From NCBI RefSeq assembly GCF_000959725.1, contig NZ_CP009322.1:62001-126000 (forward strand): 64,000 nucleotides of DNA, in the 5' to 3' direction. Under the pieces are notes generated by a model. That model was not told the origin of the DNA. It saw only the letters and a list, made by a program, of their open reading frames with translations, and did no database searches. A program made the position numbers and the translations under genes. Of the stretch, positions 55,801 through 64,000 are shown in pieces; the stretch's first letter is position 1, and the number at the start of each line of letters is the position of its first letter. Origin of the DNA: Burkholderia gladioli (GTDB lineage: Bacteria; Pseudomonadota; Gammaproteobacteria; Burkholderiales; Burkholderiaceae).

Positions 55801-57543
55801 CAGCGAGGTGACGTTGCTGTTGGTGGAGCTGAGGCCGGACGACAACGAAGTGACATTGCTGTTGGTCGAGCTCAGGCCGGATGACAGCGAGGTGACGTTG
55901 CTGTTGGTGGAGCTAAGGCCGCTCGACAGTGACGAGACGTTGCTGTTTGTCGTCGACAGACCGCTGGAGACGGACGAGGACAGCGACGACACATTGCTGT
56001 TGGTGGAGCTCAGGCCGGACGACAACGAAGTGACATTGCTGTTGGTCGAGCTGAGGCCGGACGACAGCGAAGTGACGCTGCTGTTGGTGGAGCTGAGGCC
56101 GGACGACAACGAAGTGACATTGCTGTTGGTCGAGCTGAGACCGGACGACAGCGAAGTGACGTTGCTGTTGGTGGAGCTGAGGCCGGACGACAGCGAAGTA
56201 ACGTTGCTGTTGGTGGAGCTCAGGCCGGACGACAGCGAGGTGACATTGCTATTGGTGGAGCTCAGGCCGGACGACAGCGAGGTGACGTTGCTGTTGGTGG
56301 AGCTGAGGCCGGACGACAACGAAGTGACATTGCTGTTGGTCGAGCTGAGGCCGGACGACAGCGAAGTGACGTTGCTGTTGGTGGAGCTGAGGCCGGACGA
56401 CAACGAAGTGACATTGCTGTTGGTCGAGCTGAGGCCGGACGACAGCGAGGTGACATTGCTGTTGGTGGAGCTCAGGCCAGACGACAGCGAGGTGACGTTG
56501 CTGTTGGTGGAGCTGAGGCCGGACGACAGCGAGGTGACATTGCTGTTGGTGGAGCTCAGGCCAGACGACAGCGAGGTGACGTTGCTGTTGGTGGAGCTGA
56601 GGCCGGACGACAGCGAAGTGACGTTGCTGTTGGTGGAGCTGAGGCCGGACGACAACGAAGTGACATTGCTGTTGGTCGAGCTGAGGCCGGACGACAGCGA
56701 AGTGACGTTGCTGTTGGTGGAGCTGAGGCCGGACGACAACGAAGTGACATTGCTGTTGGTCGAGCTGAGGCCGGACGACAGCGAAGTGACGTTGCTGTTG
56801 GTGGAGCTGAGGCCGGACGACAACGAAGTGACATTGCTGTTGGTCGAGCTGAGGCCGGACGACAGCGAGGTGACATTGCTATTGGTGGAGCTCAGGCCGG
56901 ACGACAGCGAGGTGACGTTGCTGTTGGTGGAGCTAAGGCCGCTCGACAGTGACGAGACGTTGCTGTTTGTCGTCGACAGACCGCTGGAGACGGACGAGGA
57001 CAGCGACGAAACATTGCTGTTGGTCGGAGGCGTCAGGCCGGACGACAGCGAGGTGACGTTGCTGTTGGTGGAACTGAGGCCGCTCGACAGCGACGAGACG
57101 TTGCTGTTTGTCGTCGACAGACCGCTGGAGACGGACGAGGACAGCGACGACACATTGCTGTTGGTGGAGCTGAGGCCAGACGACAACGAAGTGACATTGC
57201 TGTTGGTGGAGCTGAGGCCGGACGACAGCGAAGTGACGTTGCTGTTGGTGGAGCTGAGGCCGGACGACAACGAAGTGACATTGCTGTTGGCCGAGCTGAG
57301 GCCGGACGACAGCGAAGTGACGTTGCTGTTGGTGGAGCTGAGGCCGGACGACAGCGAAGTGACGTTGCTGTTGGTGGAGCTCAGGCCGGACGACAGCGAG
57401 GTGACATTGCTATTGGTGGAGCTCAGGCCGGACGACAGCGAGGTGACGTTGCTGTTGGTGGAGCTAAGGCCGCTCGACAGTGACGAGACGTTGCTGTTTG
57501 TCGTCGACAGACCGCTGGAGACGGACGAGGACAGCGACGACAC
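52894..57543 (-). CDS. Trimeric autotransporter adhesin, C-terminal part (frameshifted)
   Basis: These 1,549 residues are the surface-distal-to-anchor half of a YadA/Hia-type adhesin. Residues 1 to about 1030 are stalk repeats (SLSSGLSSTNSNVT units). A second YadA-like head and neck follows (about 1080-1225, with SVAIGPNAVANIDNSVAIGS and ATSTDAVNGSQL), then more stalk, a small third head (about 1366-1441, NSVALGQGSTDGG, TEGTDAVNLNQL) and a YadA anchor (last ~90 residues, 4 beta-strands, ending VGYGYSW). The ATG at 57543 is created by a 1-base deletion and is not a genuine start; this part is continuous with the upstream ORF if one base is restored. Confidence 0.85.
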   Translation of the reverse strand: MSSLSSSVSSGLSTTNSNVSSLSSGLSSTNSNVTSLSSGLSSTNSNVTSLSSGLSSTNSNVTSLSSGLSSTNSNVTSLSSGLSSANSNVTSLSSGLSSTNSNVTSLSSGLSSTNSNVTSLSSGLSSTNSNVSSLSSSVSSGLSTTNSNVSSLSSGLSSTNSNVTSLSSGLTPPTNSNVSSLSSSVSSGLSTTNSNVSSLSSGLSSTNSNVTSLSSGLSSTNSNVTSLSSGLSSTNSNVTSLSSGLSSTNSNVTSLSSGLSSTNSNVTSLSSGLSSTNSNVTSLSSGLSSTNSNVTSLSSGLSSTNSNVTSLSSGLSSTNSNVTSLSSGLSSTNSNVTSLSSGLSSTNSNVTSLSSGLSSTNSNVTSLSSGLSSTNSNVTSLSSGLSSTNSNVTSLSSGLSSTNSNVTSLSSGLSSTNSNVTSLSSGLSSTNSNVTSLSSGLSSTNSNVTSLSSGLSSTNSNVTSLSSGLSSTNSNVTSLSSGLSSTNSSVTSLSSGLSSTNSNVTSLSSGLSSTNSNVSSLSSSVSSGLSTTNSNVSSLSSGLSSTNSNVTSLSSGLSSTNSNVTSLSSGLSSTNSNVTSLSSGLSSTNSNVSSLSSSVSSGLSTTNSNVSSLSSGLSSTNSNVTSLSSGLSSTNSNVSSLSSSVSSGLSTTNSNVTSLSSGLSSTNSNVSSLSSSVSSGLSTTNSNVSSLSSGLSSTNSNVTSLSSGLSSTNSNVSSLSSSVSSGLSTTNSNVSSLSSGLSSTNSNVTSLSSGLNSTNSNVSSLSSSVSSGLSTTNSNVTSLSSGLSSTNSNVTSLSSGLSSTNSNVSSLSSSVSSGLSTTNSNVSSLSSGLSSTNSNVTSLSSGLSSTNSNVTSLSSGLSSTNSNVTSLSSGLSSTNSNITSLSSSTSTSVGSLSTGLSTTDSNVSSLSSGLSSTNSNISSLSSSTSTSVGSLSTGLSTTNSNVTSLSSGLSTTNSNISSLSSSTSTSVGSLSTGLSTTNSNVTSLSSGLSTTNSNIGSLSSSTSTSIGSLSTGLSSTTSSIGSLSTATGSLSTGLVQTNSNVASLSTSTSSSVSSLSTSVSSIANSSGKIGNSVASALGGGSTYDSATGTLTAPTYTTYKANGTTANVNNVGDALDSVNSNGIKYFHTNSTGADSIATGVDSVAIGPNAVANIDNSVAIGSGSITTTAVPVSSATVGGITFGNFAGSNPAGTVNIGAPGFERQLTGLAAGRISATSTDAVNGSQLFQTNAAVASLSSSLSSAAGAFSSSVASLSTSTSTSLNALSSSTSTSLSSLSTGVSTTNSSVSSLSTSTSTTTGSLSTGLSNTSSSVTSLSTATSTSIGSLSTSLSSTNNSVTSLSSSLGTVSAQVASLSTTAANNTTRSLSAGGYAADMSAPGAQAPSVSAGSNSVALGQGSTDGGRSNVVSVGSSTQQRQITNVAAGTEGTDAVNLNQLNALSTSMSQSFSGQQSQLNLLGSQLAQTQQAVQQTNQMARQGIAAATALTMLPQVEPGKTVNMAIGVARFAGESGMAFGASAHVTTNGILKLGIGVSGQNKTYGVGYGYSW

Positions 57544-60500
57544 ATGCTGTTGGTGGAGCTGAGGCCGGACGACAGCGAGGTGACGTTGCTGTTGGTGGAG
57601 CTGAGGCCGCTCGACAGCGACGAGACGTTGCTGTTTGTCGTCGACAGACCGCTGGAGACGGACGAGGACAGCGAAGAGACATTGCTGTTGGTAGAACTCA
57701 GTCCGGATGACAGCGAAGTGACGTTGCTGTTGGTCGTGGACAGGCCACTGGAGACAGACGAAGACAGCGACGACACATTGCTGTTGGTTGAACTCAGTCC
57801 GGACGACAGCGAAGTGACGTTGCTGTTGGTCGTTGACAGACCGCTGGAGACGGACGAGGACAGCGACGACACATTGCTGTTGGTAGAGCTCAGTCCGGAC
57901 GACAGCGAAGTGACGTTGCTATTGGTCGTGGACAGGCCGCTGGAGACAGACGAGGACAGCGACGAAACATTGCTGTTGGTGGAGCTCAAGCCGGACGACA
58001 GTGACGTGACATTGCTGTTGGTTGTCGACAGGCCGCTGGAGACGGACGAAGACAACGACGAGACGTTGCTGTTGGTCGTCGACAGACCGCTGGAGACGGA
58101 CGAGGACAGCGACGAAACATTGCTGTTGATCGAGCTCAAGCCGGACGACAGTGACGTGACATTGCTGTTGGTCGAGCTCAGGCCAGACGACAGCGATGTG
58201 ACGTTGCTATTGGTGGAACTGAGGCCGCTCGAAAGCGAAGTGACGTTGCTGTTGGTAGAGCTTAGGCCAGACGACAGCGAGGTGACGTTGCTGTTGGTCG
58301 AGCTCAGGCCGGACGACAGTGACGTGACATTGCTGTTGGTGGAGCTCAGGCCGCTCGACAGCGAGGTGACATTGCTCGTTGTCGTTGACAGTCCTGTCGA
58401 CAGTGATCCAACGCTTGTCGAAGTCGAAGACGACAAGGACGAAACAGTGCTGTTCGTGTTGCTTAACCCAGTGGATAGCGAGCCGATCCCCGTCGACAGC
58501 GAGCCGACACCGGTAGACAGCGAACCAATCGTCGTGGAGAGCGAGCTGACGCCGGTCGACAGTGAACTGATACCTGTCGACGCTGATGTCGAAAGGGAGC
58601 TGATTCCTGTCGAAACCGAAGTCGATAAAGATGTGACGTTGCTATTGGTTGTCGACAGGCCACTAGAGACGGACGAAGACAGCGATGACACATTGCTGTT
58701 TGTGGAGCTCAATCCACTCGACAACGAGGTGACGTTGCTGTTGGTCGTTGACAGACCGCTAGAGATGGACGAGGACAGCGACGAGACATTGCTGTTGGTG
58801 GAGCTCAGGCCGGACGACAACGAAGTGACATTGCTATTGGTGGAGCTGAGGCCGCTCGACAGCGAAGTGACGTTGCTATTGGTCGTCGACAGGCCACTAG
58901 AGACAGACGACGACAGCGACGAGACATTGCTGTTGGTTGTCGACAGGCCGCTAGAGACGGACGAAGACAACGACGACACATTACTGTTGGTGGAGCTCAG
59001 GCCGGACGACAGCGAAGTCACATTGCTATTGGTCGTGGACAGGCCGCTGGAGACAGATGAGGACAGCGACGAAACATTGCTGTTGGTGGAGTTCAAGCCG
59101 GACGACAGCGAGGTGACATTGCTGTTGGTGGAGCTCAGGCCAGACGACAGCGAAGTGACGTTGCTGTTGGTGGAGCTAAGGCCGCTCGACAGCGAGGTGA
59201 CATTGCTGTTGGTAGAGCTGAGGCCGGACGACAGCGAGGTGACGTTGCTGTTGGTGGAACTCAGGCCGGACGACAGTGACGTGACGTTGCTGTTGGTCGT
59301 GGACAGGCCACTGGAGACGGACGAGGACAGCGACGAGACATTGCTATTGGTGGAGCTCAATCCACTCGACAATGAGGTGACGTTGCTATTGGTCGTCGAT
59401 AGGCCGCTGGATACAGACGAGGACAGCGACGAGACATTGCTGTTTGTGGAGCTCAGTCCAGACGATAACGAAGTGACGTTGCTATTGGTCGTCGACAGGC
59501 CGCTGGAGACAGACGAGGACAACGACGACACATTACTGTTCGTGGTGCTCAGTCCAGACGACAGCGAAGTGACGTTACTGTTAGTCGTCGACAGACCGCT
59601 GGAGACGGACGAAGACAACGACGACACATTGCTGTTGGTGGAGCTCAGTCCGCTCGACAGCGAAGTGACGTTGCTATTGGTCGTCGACAGGCCGCTGGAG
59701 ACGGACGAAGACAACGACGACACATTACTGTTCGTGGTGCTCAGTCCAGACGACAGCGAAGTGACGTTGCTATTGGTCGTCGACAGACCGCTGGAGACGG
59801 ACGAGGACAACGACGTCACATTGCTGTTCGTGGAGCTCAGTCCAGACGACAGCGAAGTGACGTTACTGTTAGTCGTCGACAGACCGCTGGAAACGGACGA
59901 AGACAGCGACGTCACATTGCTGTTTGTGGAGCTCAATCCACTAGACAGCGAAGTGACGTTGCTATTGGTTGTCGACAGGCCGCTGGAGACAGACGAAGAC
60001 AGCGATCCGACATTGCTGTTCGTGGTGCTCAGTCCAGACGACAGTGAAGTGACGTTACTGTTAGTCGTCGACAGACCGCTAGAGACGGACGAAGACAACG
60101 ACGACACATTACTGTTGGTGGAGCTCAGTCCGCTCGACAGCGAGGTGACGTTGCTGTTGGTCGTCGACAGGCCGCTGGAGACGGACGAGGACAGCGACGA
60201 CACATTGCTGTTGGTAGAGCTCAGTCCACTCGACAGCGAAGTGACGTTGCTATTGGTCGTCGACAGACCGCTGGAGACGGACGAGGACAACGACGTCACA
60301 TTGCTGTTCGTGGAGCTCAGTCCAGACGACAGCGAAGTGACGTTACTGTTAGTCGTCGACAGACCGCTGGAAACGGACGAGGACAGCGACGAAACATTGC
60401 TGTTGGTTGTCGACAGACCGCTGGATACAGACGAGGACAGCGACGAGACATTGCTGTTTGTGGAGCTCAGTCCAGACGATAACGAAGTGACGTTGCTATT

Positions 60501-63125
60501 GGTCGTCGACAGGCCGCTGGAGACAGACGAGGACAACGACGACACATTACTGTTCGTGGTGCTCAGTCCAGACGACAGCGAAGTGACGTTACTGTTAGTC
60601 GTCGACAGACCGCTGGAGACGGACGAAGACAACGACGACACATTGCTGTTGGTGGAGCTCAGTCCGCTCGACAGCGAAGTGACGTTGTTATTGGTCGTCG
60701 ACAGGCCGCTGGAGACGGACGAAGACAACGACGACACATTACTGTTCGTGGTGCTCAGTCCAGACGACAGCGAAGTGACGTTGCTATTGGTCGTCGACAG
60801 ACCGCTGGAGACGGACGAGGACAACGACGACACATTACTGTTGGTGGAGCTCAGTCCGCTCGACAGCGAGGTGACGTTGCTGTTGGTCGTCGACAGGCCG
60901 CTGGAGACGGACGAGGACAGCGACGACACATTGCTGTTGGTAGAGCTCAGTCCACTCGACAGCGAAGTGACATTGCTATTGGTCGTCGACAGACCGCTGG
61001 AGACGGACGAGGACAACGACGAGACATTGCTGTTAGTGGAGCTCAATCCACTCGACAGCGAGGTGACGTTGCTAGTGATCGTCGATAGCCCGCTGGAAAT
61101 CGACGTCGCGCCCGAGGACAACGATGCCACCGTGCTGTTGGTGCTCGACAGTCCTGACGAAAGGGAAGTCACCGAGCTGGTGGTCGTGGACAGCCCGGTC
61201 GAGAGCGATTCAACGCTGGTCGAAGTGGACGACGACAACGAAGTCACGTTGCTGTTGGCCGTCGACAAGCCGCTGGAAATCGAGGTCACGCCGGATGACA
61301 GCGAAGTTACCGAGCTATTGGTACTCGAGAGGCCGGACGACAGGGAGGTCACGGAGCTTCTGGTCGTGGACAAACCAGAGGACAGCGACGTGACATTGCT
61401 GTTCGTGGAGCTCAGCCCGCTCGAGAGCGAAGTGACATTGCTGTTGGCCGTCGACAGCCCGCTGGAAATCGAAGTCACCCCCGACGACAGCGAAGTCACC
61501 GAGCTATTGGTGCTCGACAGCCCCGACGACAGAGAGGTCACCGAGCTGCTGGCGGTGGACAAGCCGGAGGAAAGCGAGCCGACGCTGGTCGAAGTGGACG
61601 ACGACAATGAAGCCACGTTGCTGTTGGCCGTCGACAAGCCACTAGAAAGCGAGCCGACGCTGGTCGAAGTAGACGACGACAACGAAGCCACGTTGCTGTT
61701 AGCCGTCGACAGCCCGCTGGAAATCGAAGTCACCCCCGACGACAGCGAAGTCACCGAGCTATTGGTGCTCGACAGCCCCGACGACAGAGAGGTCACCGAG
61801 CTGCTGGCGGTGGACAAGCCGGAGGAAAGCGAGCCGACGCTGGTCGAAGTAGACGACGACAACGAAGCCACGTTGCTGTTAGCCGTCGACAACCCGCTGG
61901 AAATCGAAGTTACCCCCGACGAAAGCGAAGTCACCGAGCTATTGGTACTCGACAAGCCCGACGACAAGGAGGTCACCGAGCTGCTGGCGGTGGACAAGCC
62001 GCTGGAAAGCGAGCCGACGCTGGTCGAAGTGGACGACGACAACGAAGCCACGTTGCTGTTAGCCGTCGATAACCCGCTGGAAATCGAAGTCACCCCCGAC
62101 GAAAGCGAAGTCACCGAGCTATTGGTGCTCGACAGGCCCGACGACAGGGAAGTCACCGAGCTGCTGGCGGTGGACAAGCCGCTGGAAAGCGAGCCGACGC
62201 TGGTCGAAGTGGACGACGACAACGAAGTCACGTTGCTATTGGCCGTCGACAATCCACTGGAAATCGAGGTCACGCCCGAAGACAACGAAGTCACCGAGCT
62301 ATTGGTGCTCGACAGGCCAGACGACAGGGAAGTCACCGAGCTGCTGGCGGTGGACAAGCCGGAGGAAAGCGAGCCCACACTGGTCGACGTGGACGACGAG
62401 AGCGAAGCCACATTGCTGTTGGCCGTCGACAGCCCGCTGGAAATCGAGGTCACCCCCGACGACAACGAAGTCACCGAGCTATTGGTGCTCGACAGCCCCG
62501 ACGAAAGCGAAGTCACCGAGCTGCTGGTGGTGGACAAGCCGGTCGAGAGCGATTCGACGCTGGTCGACGTGGACGACGAGAGCGACGCGACGTTGCTGTT
62601 GGCCGTCGAGAGCCCACTGGAAATCGACGTCACACCGGATGACAGCGAAGTCACCGAGCTGTTGGTGCTCGACAAGCCGGACGACAGCGAGGTCACCGAG
62701 CTTCTGGTGGTGGACAGCCCGGAAGACAGGGACGTGACATTGCTGTTCGTGGAACTCAGTCCCGACGAAAGGGAGGTGACGTTGCTGCTGGCGGTGGACA
62801 AGCCGCTGGAAAGCGAGCCGACGCTGGTCGAAGTGGACGACGACAACGAAGCCACGTTGCTATTGGCCGTCGACAGCCCGCTGGAAATCGAGGTCACCCC
62901 CGACGACAACGAAGCCACATTGCTATTGGCCGTCGACAGCCCACTGGAAATCGAAGTCACCCCCGAAGACAACGAAGTCACCGAGCTATTGGTGCTCGAC
63001 AGCCCCGACGACAGCGAACCGATGGAGCTCGTCGTCGACGACAAGCCCGACGACAGGGATGTGACGCGGCTATTCGTGGTGGAGAGCCCGCTCGAGGTCG
63101 AGGTCGACAGGCTGGCGATCGAGCT
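54350..63125 (-). repeat. Adhesin stalk repeat array
   Basis: This is nearly 9 kb of tandem coding repeats. The main unit is 42 bases (14 residues, SLSSGLSSTNSNVT, two heptads). Units of 18 residues (SLSSSVSSGLSTTNSNVT), 21 residues (SLSSGVTSISSGLSTANSNV plus one) and 25 residues are interspersed, so 11-residue (hendecad) steps are added to heptads. Copies at about 55,800-57,500 are nearly identical in DNA; those at 61,100-63,000 are more varied. The array is prone to expansion, contraction and assembly error. Confidence 0.95.
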
Positions 63126-63998
63126 GGTGGTCGTGCTCAGGCCGGTGCTGAGCTGCGAAACCGTCACGGCATCGGTCGGCGCCGAGCCGTCGGCGACATT
63201 GGTGATGCGCCGCAGCGCGGTGGCCGAGCCCACCGACACTTCCGAGGTCGGCGCGGCTTGGCCGGTCAGGAAACCGGTGGTGGTGGGCGCGGCCGCGGCG
63301 GTGGTGCTGCCCGAGCCGATCGCCACGCTGTTCGCATACTGGGCGGAAGCGTTGGGCCCCAGCGCCACGGCGAACTGGTCCGATGCGGTCGCCCCCGCGC
63401 CGGCAGCCAGCGAAGAGGTGGCCGTGGCGACCGAGAACCGGCCGATCGCGATCGAGGTTGCACCCGACGCGGTGGCGCCACCGCTGCCCGTGCTGTTGCC
63501 GCCACCGATCGCGATGGCACTGCTGCCGGTCGCGAGCGTGTCGTTGCCGATCGCGGACGCGCCCACGCCTTGCGCGTTTGAACCGGAGCCGACTGCAATC
63601 GCGCTCGAGGCAGTCGCCACGGCGTTGTGGCCGAACACGGTGGAAAACACGCCGGTGGCGGTGGCGCCGTTGCCGATGGCCATCGAGGTCGAGCCGGTGG
63701 CGGTCGAGCCGTAGCCGAGTGCCATCGAGGCCGCGCCGGTCGACGTCGCGTTCGAGCCGAGTGCGATCGAGCCGGTGCCGCTCGCGGTGGTGCCACTCGG
63801 CGCGAATACTCCGAGCACGGCCGCATTGCCGCCGATCGCGATGGTCGAGGTCGAGGCCGCGACCCCGCCGCCGGTCGCGTACTGCGCCTGCGCGACCTGG
63901 TTGGTCGCGCCGGCTACCAGCACCGCGGTGGTCACCGCCTTGGCCACGGCCGACTTGTTTGGTTTTCCCCGTGCCGAATCGTTTTCGGAAGCAGCCAC
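57423..63998 (-). CDS. Trimeric autotransporter adhesin, N-terminal part (partial at window edge)
   Basis: The frame enters from beyond the right edge. The first residues (VAASENDSARGKPNKSA) are the end of an extended signal peptide region, whose usual beginning (MNKxYRVIW...) must lie outside the window. A hydrophobic signal ends near VAQAQY. A YadA-like head of Hep_Hag repeats follows (about residues 45-245, SIALGSNATSTGAASMALG), then a neck (ALRRITNVADGSAPTDAVTV) and about 1,880 residues of Ser/Thr/Asn-rich stalk. At about residue 2,150 a deleted base shifts the frame into unrelated Arg/Pro-rich sequence ending at 57423. The shown start is a GTG within the signal region, not a real start. 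Confidence 0.85.
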   Translation of the reverse strand: MAASENDSARGKPNKSAVAKAVTTAVLVAGATNQVAQAQYATGGGVAASTSTIAIGGNAAVLGVFAPSGTTASGTGSIALGSNATSTGAASMALGYGSTATGSTSMAIGNGATATGVFSTVFGHNAVATASSAIAVGSGSNAQGVGASAIGNDTLATGSSAIAIGGGNSTGSGGATASGATSIAIGRFSVATATSSLAAGAGATASDQFAVALGPNASAQYANSVAIGSGSTTAAAAPTTTGFLTGQAAPTSEVSVGSATALRRITNVADGSAPTDAVTVSQLSTGLSTTTSSIASLSTSTSSGLSTTNSRVTSLSSGLSSTTSSIGSLSSGLSSTNSSVTSLSSGVTSISSGLSTANSNVASLSSGVTSISSGLSTANSNVASLSSSTSTSVGSLSSGLSTASSNVTSLSSGLSSTNSNVTSLSSGLSTTRSSVTSLSSGLSSTNSSVTSLSSGVTSISSGLSTANSNVASLSSSTSTSVESLSTGLSTTSSSVTSLSSGLSSTNSSVTSLSSGVTSISSGLSTANSNVASLSSSTSTSVGSLSSGLSTASSSVTSLSSGLSSTNSSVTSLSSGVTSISSGLSTANSNVTSLSSSTSTSVGSLSSGLSTASSSVTSLSSGLSSTNSSVTSLSSGVTSISSGLSTANSNVASLSSSTSTSVGSLSSGLSTASSSVTSLSSGLSSTNSSVTSLSSGVTSISSGLSTANSNVASLSSSTSTSVGSLSSGLSTASSSVTSLSSGLSSTNSSVTSLSSGVTSISSGLSTANSNVASLSSSTSTSVGSLSSGLSTANSNVASLSSSTSTSVGSLSSGLSTASSSVTSLSSGLSSTNSSVTSLSSGVTSISSGLSTANSNVTSLSSGLSSTNSNVTSLSSGLSTTRSSVTSLSSGLSSTNSSVTSLSSGVTSISSGLSTANSNVTSLSSSTSTSVESLSTGLSTTTSSVTSLSSGLSSTNSTVASLSSGATSISSGLSTITSNVTSLSSGLSSTNSNVSSLSSSVSSGLSTTNSNVTSLSSGLSSTNSNVSSLSSSVSSGLSTTNSNVTSLSSGLSSTNSNVSSLSSSVSSGLSTTNSNVTSLSSGLSTTNSNVSSLSSSVSSGLSTTNNNVTSLSSGLSSTNSNVSSLSSSVSSGLSTTNSNVTSLSSGLSTTNSNVSSLSSSVSSGLSTTNSNVTSLSSGLSSTNSNVSSLSSSVSSGLSTTNSNVSSLSSSVSSGLSTTNSNVTSLSSGLSSTNSNVTSLSSSVSSGLSTTNSNVTSLSSGLSSTNSNVSSLSSSVSSGLSTTNSNVTSLSSGLSSTNSNVSSLSSSVSSGLSTTNSNVTSLSSGLSTTNSNVGSLSSSVSSGLSTTNSNVTSLSSGLSSTNSNVTSLSSSVSSGLSTTNSNVTSLSSGLSSTNSNVTSLSSSVSSGLSTTNSNVTSLSSGLSTTNSNVSSLSSSVSSGLSTTNSNVTSLSSGLSSTNSNVSSLSSSVSSGLSTTNSNVTSLSSGLSTTNSNVSSLSSSVSSGLSTTNSNVTSLSSGLSSTNSNVSSLSSSVSSGLSTTNSNVTSLSSGLSSTNSNVSSLSSSVSSGLSTTNSNVTSLSSGLSSTNSNVTSLSSGLSSTNSNVTSLSSGLSSTNSNVTSLSSGLSSTNSNVTSLSSGLNSTNSNVSSLSSSVSSGLSTTNSNVTSLSSGLSSTNSNVSSLSSSVSSGLSTTNSNVSSLSSSVSSGLSTTNSNVTSLSSGLSSTNSNVTSLSSGLSSTNSNVSSLSSSISSGLSTTNSNVTSLSSGLSSTNSNVSSLSSSVSSGLSTTNSNVTSLSTSVSTGISSLSTSASTGISSLSTGVSSLSTTIGSLSTGVGSLSTGIGSLSTGLSNTNSTVSSLSSSTSTSVGSLSTGLSTTTSNVTSLSSGLSSTNSNVTSLSSGLSSTNSNVTSLSSGLSSTNSNVTSLSSGLSSTNSNVTSLSSGLSSTNSNVTSLSSGLSSINSNVSSLSSSVSSGLSTTNSNVSSLSSSVSSGLSTTNSNVTSLSSGLSSTNSNVSSLSSSVSSGLSTTNSNVTSLSSGLSSTNSNVSSLSSSVSSGLSTTNSNVTSLSSGLSSTNSNVSSLSSSVSSGLSTTNSNVTSLSSGLSSTNSNVSSLSSSVSSGLSTTNSNVSSLSSGLSSTNSNVTSLSSGLSSTNSMCRRCPRPSPAVCRRQTATSRHCRAALAPPTATSPRCRPA
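57541..57548 (-). other. 1-base deletion causing the adhesin frameshift
   Basis: The plus strand reads CACATGCTGTTGG where the neighbouring repeats read CACATTGCTGTTGG, for example near 57131. One T is missing around 57544-57545. This alone explains the switch between the two adhesin reading frames. Sequencing or assembly error and a true mutation cannot be told apart from one sequence. Confidence 0.9.
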
Positions 63999-64000
63999 CC

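Noticed and set aside
54320..63714. Two very long plus-strand open frames (1,080 and 2,056 codons) opposite the adhesin, rich in Asp-Glu-Val-Thr-Leu-Leu-Leu-Val repeats
   Set aside because: They mirror the adhesin repeat exactly, carry the same frameshift point, have no signal, start site or sensible composition, and stay open only because the repeat codons never give stops on the other strand.

Overview
The window is GC-rich, tightly packed bacterial DNA that reads as Burkholderia sensu stricto. The evidence is a Burkholderia-type trimeric porin, many LysR/MocR/Lrp regulators each paired with a divergent metabolic gene, a FruB-FruK-FruA fructose phosphotransferase operon, three DUF2827 proteins and a giant trimeric autotransporter adhesin. 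A plant-associated member (gladioli/glumae/plantarii type) is a guess. No rRNA, tRNA, CRISPR array, insertion sequence or intact prophage was recognised.

Layout. 0.2-7.5 kb: small catabolic and transport units with divergent regulators: EamA exporter with MocR regulator; guanidinobutyrase and MHS transporter with LysR regulator; Lrp regulator with LysE exporter. 7.5-8.7 kb: a decayed type VI secretion cargo module made of a PAAR tip protein, a periplasmic candidate immunity protein and a 5'-truncated M15 peptidase. 8.8-24.8 kb: gamma-butyrobetaine-hydroxylase-like dioxygenase with LysR; a sedolisin and a serine carboxypeptidase; amidase; porin; LysE; NadE; EamA; DeoR; a phospholipase-D-like protein; TetR. 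25-30.5 kb: PL7 alginate lyase, cobalt/nickel efflux operon dmeR-dmeF, and a divergent pair resembling pipecolate oxidase and aminoadipate-semialdehyde dehydrogenase. 30.6-39 kb: fructose PTS regulon (LacI-type FruR, fruB-fruK-fruA) with two matching operator sequences, then a 9-bp minisatellite and an MFS transporter. 39-44.3 kb: GH20 hexosaminidase and several unknown proteins, including an HTH regulator facing a 299-residue protein with a duplicated C-terminal tail.

44.5-64 kb is the most distinctive part. An adhesin of more than 3,700 residues runs leftward from beyond the right edge. Its stop codon overlaps the start of a DUF2827 gene, followed by a second DUF2827 gene and a DUF4019 lipoprotein-like/periplasmic gene, apparently one operon. 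A third DUF2827 gene lies 5 kb further on, on the other strand. The Ser/Thr/Asn-rich stalk next to predicted glycosyltransferase-like proteins suggests a dedicated adhesin-modification system. As sequenced, a 1-base deletion in the repeats splits the adhesin into two frames, one with the export signal and one with the membrane anchor.
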